Positions 18,052 through 24,485 of a DNA stretch of 64,000 nucleotides are shown here, one piece after another. The notes beneath the pieces are model-generated. The model did no database searches and was not told the DNA's origin. It saw only the letters and a list, made by a program, of their open reading frames with translations. Position 1 is the first letter of the stretch. Each line of letters opens with the position of its first letter. Source of the DNA: Winogradskyella aurantiaca (GTDB lineage: Bacteria > Bacteroidota > Bacteroidia > Flavobacteriales > Flavobacteriaceae); assembly GCF_003362725.1 (NCBI RefSeq), contig NZ_QKTV01000001.1, positions 496,001 through 560,000 on the forward strand, given 5' to 3'. A program made the translations under genes and the position numbers.

Positions 18052-19368
18052 TTAATATCTATAGTGTTCTGGTTTGAAGGGCCCTTCAACAGTAACACCA
18101 ATATAGTCTGCCTGATCCTGTTTCAACTCTGTCAATTCAACACCAATTTTCTCAAGGTGTAACTTCGCAACCTTTTCATCAAGGTGCTTAGGTAACATAT
18201 AAACCTCATTACCATACTTGTCTGAATGGTTCCAAAGCTCAATTTGTGCTAACGTTTGGTTTGTAAAGGAGTTACTCATCACAAAACTTGGATGGCCAGT
18301 GGCACAACCAAGGTTTACTAATCGACCTTCTGCTAACACAATAATGTCTTTACCATTAACGGTATATTTATCAACTTGAGGTTTGATGGTTACTTTCGTA
18401 TCACCATAGTTTTCATTTAACCAGGCCATTTGTATTTCGTTGTCAAAATGTCCAATATTACAAACGATGGTCTTGTCTTTCATTGCTTGGAAATGCTCAG
18501 ATCGAACAATATCCTTGTTTCCGGTAGTTGTAATAACAATATCAGAATTACCAACAACAGTTTCAAGGCGTTTTACTTCAAAGCCATCCATGGCTGCTTG
18601 TAAAGCACATATTGGGTCGATTTCAGTTACGGTAACAATACTTCCTGCTCCTTTAAATGAAGCGGCCGTACCTTTACCAACATCGCCATAACCACAAACA
18701 GTAACACGTTTTCCTGCTAACATGACATCAGTAGCTCTTCTAATAGCATCTACTGCAGATTCTTTACAACCGTATTTATTATCAAACTTAGATTTGGTCA
18801 CAGAATCATTCACGTTAATGGCAGGCATTGGAAGTGTACCATTTTTAACGCGTTCGTATAAACGGTGTACACCAGTAGTAGTCTCTTCTGATAATCCTTT
18901 AATATCAGCTGCTAAATGAGGGTATTTGTCTAATACCATATTGGTTAGATCTCCACCATCATCCAAAATCATGTTTAATGGTTGCTTGTCTTCCCCAAAG
19001 AATAAGGTTTGCTCAATACACCAGTCAAACTCTTCTTCGGTCATGTCTTTCCAAGCGTAAACAGCGGTTCCAGCAGCCGCAATTGCCGCAGCGGCTTGAT
19101 CTTGAGTAGAGAATATATTACATGAACTCCAAGTAACCTCGGCACCTAATGCTTGTAATGTTTCAATTAAAACAGCTGTTTGAATAGTCATATGCAAACA
19201 GCCTGCAATACGCGCTCCTTTAAGAGGTTGACTATCTTTATATTCCTCTCTTAAGCTCATTAAACCTGGCATTTCTGCTTCTGCCAATTCAATCTCTTTT
19301 CTTCCCCAGTCTGCCAAAGAAATGTCCTTTACTTTATAAGGAATGTATGCCATTGTTTTAGTACTCAT
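18052..19368 (-). CDS. ahcY: Adenosylhomocysteinase
   Basis: A 438-residue enzyme that hydrolyses S-adenosylhomocysteine to adenosine and homocysteine, restoring the methyl cycle in the cytosol. Visible marks: [20 protein letters not shown] near the N-terminus, [15 protein letters not shown] with catalytic residues, the NAD-binding loop [12 protein letters not shown] (about residue 227), and the C-terminal [10 protein letters not shown] that reaches into the partner subunit's NAD site. A TACCTTTG box on the minus strand at 19479-19472 could be the promoter, giving about 100 nt of leader; I saw no SAH or SAM riboswitch there. Confidence 0.97.
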   Translation of the reverse strand: MSTKTMAYIPYKVKDISLADWGRKEIELAEAEMPGLMSLREEYKDSQPLKGARIAGCLHMTIQTAVLIETLQALGAEVTWSSCNIFSTQDQAAAAIAAAGTAVYAWKDMTEEEFDWCIEQTLFFGEDKQPLNMILDDGGDLTNMVLDKYPHLAADIKGLSEETTTGVHRLYERVKNGTLPMPAINVNDSVTKSKFDNKYGCKESAVDAIRRATDVMLAGKRVTVCGYGDVGKGTAASFKGAGSIVTVTEIDPICALQAAMDGFEVKRLETVVGNSDIVITTTGNKDIVRSEHFQAMKDKTIVCNIGHFDNEIQMAWLNENYGDTKVTIKPQVDKYTVNGKDIIVLAEGRLVNLGCATGHPSFVMSNSFTNQTLAQIELWNHSDKYGNEVYMLPKHLDEKVAKLHLEKIGVELTELKQDQADYIGVTVEGPFKPEHYRY

Positions 19369-19503
19369 AGGTATTTTTTTTGATGTTTTTTAAGTGTGAG
19401 GCTTCCTTTGCAAACGAACTTAAAAACAGTAATTTCGTTCTTTAGTTATACCTCTTATGCGCAAGGCGGTGCAAAGGTAATCATTAAGTCTGAAAAAAGG
19501 TAA

Positions 19504-20127
19504 ATGCCACTCTATAAATCAATTAATCCAAACCCTTCAACTATCGTTAAGATTTGGAAGATCACAGAAAGCTATGATCAACTCATGGAATCTTTGGATC
19601 TTAAACCAGTGAGTTTAGAACGCGTTAGGAGTATGAAAAGTGAGATTCATCAAAGAGGTTTCCTAAGCGTTAGGCATTTACTGCGCGAATTAGGTTATAC
19701 GGATCAGGATATTTTTTACGATGATCGGGGTAAACCCCACCTTAAAGACGGTAAGCACATTTCAATTACGCATTCATTTACTTTTTCAGGAATTATTGTC
19801 AGCGAGCATCCAGTAGGGATTGACATCGAAATGCAGCGTCCTAAGATTGCTATAATTGCAAAGAAGTTTGTTGATTACGAATGGGATTATCTGGACACTA
19901 AACACGAGGAGTATATTCGACAATTGACCATTATTTGGGCGGTGAAGGAATCGCTGTATAAATTGTTTGCGACCGCTGGTATGCTATTTAAAGAACATTT
20001 TTTGGTAATACCCTTTATGCTTCAGGACCTGGGGACTACGGCCTGGATTGACTATAAGGGTCTTAAACAAAAGTATGAAGTAGGGTTTATAGAATTTGAA
20101 GGATTTAGTTGCGCCTACACCATTTGA
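19504..20127 (+). CDS. 4'-phosphopantetheinyl transferase, Sfp-like
   Basis: A 207-residue enzyme that transfers phosphopantetheine from CoA to carrier proteins. The motifs of the Sfp/AcpT superfamily are present: KPHLKDGKHISITHSF, PVGIDIEMQRP (Mg-binding Asp and Glu) and IIWAVKESLYKLF. With about 207 residues it is of the Sfp-like two-lobe type rather than the short AcpS. It is the first gene of the operon 19504-24237; its stop is one base before the pcrB start. The carrier-protein partner is not in the window. Confidence 0.9.
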   Translation: MPLYKSINPNPSTIVKIWKITESYDQLMESLDLKPVSLERVRSMKSEIHQRGFLSVRHLLRELGYTDQDIFYDDRGKPHLKDGKHISITHSFTFSGIIVSEHPVGIDIEMQRPKIAIIAKKFVDYEWDYLDTKHEEYIRQLTIIWAVKESLYKLFATAGMLFKEHFLVIPFMLQDLGTTAWIDYKGLKQKYEVGFIEFEGFSCAYTI

Positions 20128-20128
20128 T

Positions 20129-20866
20129 ATGCAAGAGGTTTATAAAAACATAGTTTCAGAAAAAGAGAATAAACTCCTGGCAGTCTTAATAGACCCTGAG
20201 AATGAACATTTATGGCAGATAGCACCTAAAATCAAAAAAATCAATTCTTCTGCTGCCACACATATATTCGTTGGTGGGAGCACGGATCCTGACTCAAGGA
20301 CAGATGCTGTTATCAAAGAGATCAAAAAGCATACAGCTCTTCCAGTTGTAATATTTCCTGGTGATACCAATCAAATATCAGCTTCGGCAGACGCCTTATT
20401 ATTTTTGAGTTTAATTTCAGGGCGGAATCCTGATTATCTTATTGGAAAACACGTAACTGCAGTTCCCAAAATTATTGAAGCTGGACTTGATGTTATTCCA
20501 ACAGCTTATATCTTAATTGAAGGGGGTTCAGTTTCAGCTGTAGAGCGTGTTAGTAAGACAAAACCTTTGTCTATAAATAATATCGAAACCATTGTAAAGA
20601 CGGCGAAAGCAGGGGAATTACTTGGTATGAATCTTGTGTATCTCGAAGCCGGTAGTGGAGCGTCCTTTCCAATTCCTGAGGAGGTGATTAGAGCTGTAAA
20701 AAATAATCTCAATATCCCATTGATAGTTGGTGGTGGCGTCAAAACAAAAGAACAGTTAGAAGCTGCCTATGAGGCTGGTGCCGATATGGTAGTAGTAGGG
20801 ACAGCCTTTGAACAAAACACGAGTGTCTTTGAGACTCAATTAAATCAGAAAATGATAATAAAATAG
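20129..20866 (+). CDS. pcrB: PcrB-type prenylglyceryl phosphate synthase (GGGP synthase family)
   Basis: A 245-residue TIM-barrel prenyltransferase that joins a polyprenyl diphosphate to sn-glycerol 1-phosphate, forming an ether-linked lipid precursor. Family blocks seen: KLLAVLIDPENEH, FVGGSTDPD, LPVVIFPGDTNQIS, ILIEGG, YLEAGSGA and LIVGGGVKTKEQLEAAYEAGADMVVVGTAF (last block abbreviated in sense). Archaea use it for membrane lipids; Bacteroidota carry a group with long-chain products. The ATG at 20129 is one base after the PPTase stop, so translation is coupled; an in-frame upstream start at 20096 would overlap the PPTase and is rejected. Confidence 0.92.
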   Translation: MQEVYKNIVSEKENKLLAVLIDPENEHLWQIAPKIKKINSSAATHIFVGGSTDPDSRTDAVIKEIKKHTALPVVIFPGDTNQISASADALLFLSLISGRNPDYLIGKHVTAVPKIIEAGLDVIPTAYILIEGGSVSAVERVSKTKPLSINNIETIVKTAKAGELLGMNLVYLEAGSGASFPIPEEVIRAVKNNLNIPLIVGGGVKTKEQLEAAYEAGADMVVVGTAFEQNTSVFETQLNQKMIIK

Positions 20867-20868
20867 GT

Positions 20869-21129
20869 ATGGACATATCCATAGAATTTACTCTTACACC
20901 ACTTAAAGACGATTACGAACCACACATCATCGGCTTTATAAAGGCTTTGAGAGCCTCTGAATTTACAGTTCTAGAAAACCCTTTAAGTACACAGATCTTT
21001 GGGGACTATGATCAAATTATGCCTTTTCTCAATCAGGTTATTAAAGAATCATTCGAAGGCATGGACCTTGCGGTTCTTAACATGAAAATCGTTAAAACCA
21101 ATAGAAGCGATTATGAACCCCATTTTTGA
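20869..21129 (+). CDS. YkoF-family thiamin-binding protein
   Basis: An 86-residue single-domain protein of the thiamine-binding/YkoF-like superfamily (formerly DUF77, MTH1187/YqgV). It opens ISIEFTLTPLKDDYEPHIIGFIKALRASE and closes DLAVLNMKIVKTNR, the ferredoxin-like alpha/beta unit that binds thiamin or hydroxymethylpyrimidine in YkoF. It starts 2 bases after pcrB and overlaps the transporter gene by 17 bp. Its position before a PnuC/PnuT transporter and near a TPP-riboswitch receptor supports a thiamin role. It is probably cytoplasmic, as no signal is seen. Confidence 0.85.
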   Translation: MDISIEFTLTPLKDDYEPHIIGFIKALRASEFTVLENPLSTQIFGDYDQIMPFLNQVIKESFEGMDLAVLNMKIVKTNRSDYEPHF

Positions 21130-21745
21130 GTTTTTTCTCGATGCCTACCAGAATACACCAAGCTGGCAAATAGCTCTTGAAGCCATAGCTTTTGTATTTG
21201 GAATTGCCAGCGTATGGTACGCTAAACAGGAGAATATTCTAGTCTATCCAACGGGCATAATTTGTACAATTATTACAGTCTACCTTCTGTACATCAATAG
21301 TTACCTAGGCGACATGATGATGAATCTCTACTATTCTGGAATGAGTATTTATGGCTGGTGGAACTGGTCTCGCAAAAAGGACAATAAATACATGGTGCCC
21401 ATTTCAAGAACCAATACTAAAGAGAAGCAAATTGGGGTGTTTTGTTTTGTCGTGACGATGCTGGTAACTTATGGAGTTTACAATGCTTTTGATTATACCT
21501 TAGAAATCCCTAATTATATTGATATTATCACCTCAGGAATCTTTTTTACCGCCATGTGGTATATGGCTAATAAAAAGATTGAGAATTGGACATTGTGGAT
21601 CATCGGTGATCTCATAACAATTCCTTTATATGCCTATCGCGGCTTGGGAATGCTCTCCCTGCAATATCTTATCTTTACAGTCTTGGCTATTTACGGTTAT
21701 TTAGAATGGAAGAAAAGCTTAAGCAACAACCTGCAGACTGCATAA
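21113..21745 (+). CDS. pnuT: PnuC-family transporter, probable PnuT (thiamin)
   Basis: A 210-residue inner-membrane facilitator with about seven helices. PnuC-family marks: IASVWYAKQENILVYPTGI, MNLYYSGMSIYGWWNW, FFTAMWYMANKKIENWTLWIIGD (a WxxWxxxD motif) and LIFTVLAIYGYLEWKK. PnuC carries nicotinamide riboside and PnuT carries thiamin; the sequence alone does not decide. The adjacent thiamin-binding protein and downstream TPP-riboswitch TonB receptor make thiamin the better guess. It overlaps the YkoF-type gene by 17 bp and the kinase gene by 40 bp. The family needs a cytoplasmic kinase to trap its substrate. Confidence 0.85.
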   Translation: MNPIFEFFLDAYQNTPSWQIALEAIAFVFGIASVWYAKQENILVYPTGIICTIITVYLLYINSYLGDMMMNLYYSGMSIYGWWNWSRKKDNKYMVPISRTNTKEKQIGVFCFVVTMLVTYGVYNAFDYTLEIPNYIDIITSGIFFTAMWYMANKKIENWTLWIIGDLITIPLYAYRGLGMLSLQYLIFTVLAIYGYLEWKKSLSNNLQTA

Positions 21746-22275
21746 AAATTGTGTTATTTGGACCTGAGTCCACGGGTAAAACCACACTTTCTAAGCAATT
21801 AGCCGAGTATTACAATACGCTCTGGGTACCAGAATTTGCGAGGGATTATCTTCAGGAAAAGTGGGATAGAGAAAAAAAGGTTTGTGAACCTCATGACTTG
21901 TTACCTATTGCAATTGGGCAGATGGCTTTAGAGAATGCTTATGCTCAAAGGGCAAATAAGGTATTAATTTGTGATACAGATCTTCTTGAAACAAAAGTTT
22001 ACAGTGAGGCATACTATACCGGTTCATGTGATTCAATATTAGATACTTATGCTCAGAAAAACCAGTATGAATTGTATTTGTTGACTTATATTGATACTCC
22101 TTGGGTAGCGGATGATCTGAGAGACAAGCCTAATGAGCGAGAGCGCATGTTTCAGGCATTTTATGAGGCATTGTTAACTTATGATAAACCTTTTGTTTTA
22201 TTAAAGGGAAATCCCGAGGAACGTTTTAACTTAGCTGTTGACAATATCAATCAATTGCTAGAAGCGCGTTCATGA
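21706..22275 (+). CDS. NadR-like P-loop kinase
   Basis: A 189-residue AAA/P-loop protein. The Walker A is FGPESTGKTTLSKQLA (about residues 18-33), followed by VPEFARDYL and a Walker-B-like VLICDTDLLETKVYS. This is the ribosylnicotinamide-kinase domain of NadR without the N-terminal NMN adenylyltransferase or DNA-binding parts. It starts inside the transporter gene (40-bp overlap) and ends with a 4-bp ATGA overlap into DUF4301. It presumably phosphorylates what the PnuC/PnuT-type protein imports: nicotinamide riboside if that is a PnuC, or a thiamin-related compound if a PnuT. No thiamin pyrophosphokinase gene is present here. Confidence 0.83.
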   Translation: MEEKLKQQPADCIKIVLFGPESTGKTTLSKQLAEYYNTLWVPEFARDYLQEKWDREKKVCEPHDLLPIAIGQMALENAYAQRANKVLICDTDLLETKVYSEAYYTGSCDSILDTYAQKNQYELYLLTYIDTPWVADDLRDKPNERERMFQAFYEALLTYDKPFVLLKGNPEERFNLAVDNINQLLEARS

Positions 22276-23840
22276 ACCTATCAGATCAGGATTTAAAAAA
22301 AATTGAAGAAAAAGGATTAACCTTAAAGCAGGTTAACAAACAGATTGAGACCTTTAAAACAGGATTACCGTACACTCATATTGTGGATACCGCTACCATT
22401 GGAAATGGCATTACCAAATTGAGTGACGAACTGATCGAAGAAACTATTGATTTTTTTGAAACTCACAGAAAAGGCCTGCATTTGCTAAAATTTGTGCCGG
22501 CATCGGGGGCAGCAACGCGAATGTTTAAATTCTTGTTTGAATTTTTAAAAAGTTATGATCCTCAAGTAGAATCAATTAATTCTTATATCAATAAGCATGA
22601 GCTTAAGGATTTGTCTTTATTTCTTGTTGGGTTGGAGAAATTTCCGTTTTACGATTTGGTAATAAAACAAATGTCTAGAGATGGTTCGGACTACTATGCA
22701 ATTGAAAGTATTAGAGAACGAGTTCTGACATTTGTTCATGCCATGTTGGATGAGGATAAGCTTGACTATGGTAATTTTCCAAAAGGACTTTTACCATTCC
22801 ATGAGTATAAAAATAAAGTGATTTCAACGGCTTTTGAAGAGCATTTATTTGAAACGGCACTGTATACTTCAGATGATAAGGTAGCACATTTGCATTTTAC
22901 AGTTTCGGAGAAATTTAGAGATAAATTTGTTGAAGAAACAGAAAGGATCGAACACAAAGTAGAGAAGAAAACGGGATTAAAATTTGAGATCGAATATTCG
23001 TTTCAAATGCAATCTACAGACACCATTGCAGTAACCCCAGATAATGAGCCTTTTAGGGAAGAAGATGGATCGCTTCTTTTCAGGCCATCAGGTCATGGGG
23101 CCTTAATAAAAAACCTTAACGAATTAGATGCTGATATCATATTCATTAAGAATATTGATAATGTAGTCATGTTTATGCTTAAAGAAGAGGTTGCCAAGTA
23201 TAAAAAAATACTGGCAGGGATTCTCATGAAGGTTCAAAAAGAAGCTTTCGAATTTATGCATCAATTGGACGCAGATACCCTTGAGGAAGCTGAATTAAAT
23301 AGTATTGCCGAGTTTTTAACCCGCCGTTTAAACGTTAAGATTTCTCATGAGTTCGAGAGGTACTCAGACGCATACAAGCGCGAGTATTTAAGAGAAAAGC
23401 TTAACAGACCCATTCGAGTATGTGGAATGGTTAAGAATGAGGGTGAGCCTGGTGGTGGTCCGTTTTGGGTGCGTGATCAAAACTGGAATGCTTCCTTACA
23501 AATTGTAGAATCGGCACAGGTTAACTTAAATGACCCAGCTCAAAAAAACATTTTTAAGAATGCCACCCATTTCAATCCGGTAGATTTAGTATGTGCCACT
23601 AAAGATTACAAGGGAAATAAGTTTGATTTAAATGAATTTGTTGACGAAAAATCGGCATTTATAACCAATAAGACTAGAAATGGCAAAGCCATTAAGGCAT
23701 TGGAATTGCCAGGTCTTTGGAACGGGTCCATGGCCTTTTGGAACTCAATTTTTGTTGAAGTACCTATAGTTACATTTAATCCTGTAAAAACAGTGAACGA
23801 TCTTCTAAAACCCCCACACCAAAGAGGTGATATTAGATAA
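22272..23840 (+). CDS. DUF4301 protein, nucleotidyltransferase-like
   Basis: A 522-residue DUF4301 protein, with no signal peptide. Residues 75-86 (VPASGAATRMFK) resemble the GG-x-x-TR-x loop of sugar nucleotidyltransferases, and about 271-295 (FRPSGHGALIKNL then IIFIKNIDNV) resembles the PxGHG and (V/I)DN segments of UDP-sugar pyrophosphorylases. I infer a nucleotidyltransferase fold, but no substrate is known to me. It overlaps the kinase gene by 4 bp and the ArfB-like gene by 14 bp, so it is part of the same translationally coupled operon. Its link to thiamin or lipid genes is unexplained. Confidence 0.75.
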   Translation: MNLSDQDLKKIEEKGLTLKQVNKQIETFKTGLPYTHIVDTATIGNGITKLSDELIEETIDFFETHRKGLHLLKFVPASGAATRMFKFLFEFLKSYDPQVESINSYINKHELKDLSLFLVGLEKFPFYDLVIKQMSRDGSDYYAIESIRERVLTFVHAMLDEDKLDYGNFPKGLLPFHEYKNKVISTAFEEHLFETALYTSDDKVAHLHFTVSEKFRDKFVEETERIEHKVEKKTGLKFEIEYSFQMQSTDTIAVTPDNEPFREEDGSLLFRPSGHGALIKNLNELDADIIFIKNIDNVVMFMLKEEVAKYKKILAGILMKVQKEAFEFMHQLDADTLEEAELNSIAEFLTRRLNVKISHEFERYSDAYKREYLREKLNRPIRVCGMVKNEGEPGGGPFWVRDQNWNASLQIVESAQVNLNDPAQKNIFKNATHFNPVDLVCATKDYKGNKFDLNEFVDEKSAFITNKTRNGKAIKALELPGLWNGSMAFWNSIFVEVPIVTFNPVKTVNDLLKPPHQRGDIR

Positions 23841-24237
23841 AAAGGGCATAGGCAGAGAACTAAAATTTAAAGCCATAAGGAGTTCTGGAAGTGGGGGTCA
23901 GCATGTCAACAAGGTAGCTACCAAGGTAGAGCTTAGCTTCGATTTGCAGTCATCATTGTTTCTTTCTGTTGACCAAAAACAAAAGTTGATACAGACTTAC
24001 GCTTCTATGCTAAGCAAAGAGGGGGTATTACGTTTGAGCTCTGGTAAGACACGTAGCCAGTTACGAAATAAGGAACTGGTAACCCAGCGCTTATTTGATC
24101 TTTTAGAAGCCGGGTTAAAGACTCAGAAAAAGCGGAAGTCTACCACTGTGCCGCGAGCTGTAAAAAGAAAGCGTCAGGAAGATAAACGCCGACATTCGGA
24201 CAAAAAATCGAGCCGAAAACCACCGAAAATAGGTTAA
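23827..24237 (+). CDS. arfB: ArfB/YaeJ-like peptidyl-tRNA hydrolase
   Basis: A 136-residue protein with the class I release-factor catalytic domain only: FKAIRSSGSGGQHVNKVATKVEL holds the GGQ motif at about residues 22-24. The basic tail (KKRKSTTVPRAVKRKRQEDKRRHSDKKSSRK) matches the C-terminal tail with which ArfB enters the empty mRNA channel of stalled ribosomes. Its role is release of peptides from non-stop ribosomes. The start is the GTG at 23827, overlapping DUF4301 by 14 bp. It is the last gene of the operon; the next promoter begins about 60 bases downstream. Confidence 0.9.
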   Translation: MILDKKGIGRELKFKAIRSSGSGGQHVNKVATKVELSFDLQSSLFLSVDQKQKLIQTYASMLSKEGVLRLSSGKTRSQLRNKELVTQRLFDLLEAGLKTQKKRKSTTVPRAVKRKRQEDKRRHSDKKSSRKPPKIG

Positions 24238-24294
24238 GTTTTTAAAGAGTAGTAAAAAAATCTTTCAACTGCGTAATCAATCTAATTTCTATCG

Positions 24295-24302
24295 TATTTT
24301 TG
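24295..24302 (+). promoter_or_regulatory. Promoter -7 box of the TPP-riboswitch transcript
   Basis: TATTTTTG matches the Bacteroidota TAnnTTTG box. A start about 7 bases on would place the 5' end at the riboswitch P1 helix. No TTG at 17-23 bases upstream was found. Confidence 0.55.
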
Positions 24303-24303
24303 C

Positions 24304-24388
24304 GGCGTTCTCAAAAGGGGTGCCCTTCAAAGGGCTGAGATCATACCCATAGAACCTGGAACAGGTAATGCTGTTTAGGGAAAAATGC
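24304..24388 (+). promoter_or_regulatory. TPP (THI-box) riboswitch
   Basis: The conserved thiamin-pyrophosphate aptamer blocks occur in order: GGGGTGCC (24317-24324), CTGAGA (24335-24340), ACCC (24345-24348), GAACCTG (24352-24358), GGTAATGC (24364-24371) and AGGGA (24377-24381). P1 can form between 24308-24312 and 24378-24382. The spacing is that of the short form without a long P3 arm. The downstream gene is a TonB-dependent receptor, 97 bases away, expected to be turned off when TPP is abundant. Confidence 0.93.
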
Positions 24389-24466
24389 TAAATCTGATGT
24401 GCAACAGCTCAGTTTTGGCGTATTGTTTAATCAAAATAGTAACAAGAATAATTACCTCTTTTTATT

Positions 24467-24483
24467 CGATTAGTAACTAATCG
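24467..24483 (+). promoter_or_regulatory. Hairpin just before the TonB receptor start
   Basis: CGATTAG and CTAATCG (24467-24473, 24477-24483) form a 7-bp stem with a 3-base loop ending two bases before the ATG at 24486. No T-run follows, so it is not a terminator. It could be the ribosome-blocking part of the riboswitch's expression platform. Confidence 0.45.
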
Positions 24484-24485
24484 TA

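Noticed and set aside
19369-19503. SAH or SAM riboswitch in front of ahcY
   Set aside because: I looked for the conserved motifs and found neither; only a candidate promoter box is present.
20096-20128. Upstream in-frame start for pcrB
   Set aside because: It overlaps the PPTase end and the added residues do not fit the family; the ATG at 20129 gives the usual N-terminus.
21113-22275. Nicotinamide riboside salvage pair (PnuC and NadR kinase)
   Set aside because: This remains the main alternative and is not excluded by sequence; thiamin is favoured only by the YkoF-type neighbour and the riboswitch receptor.
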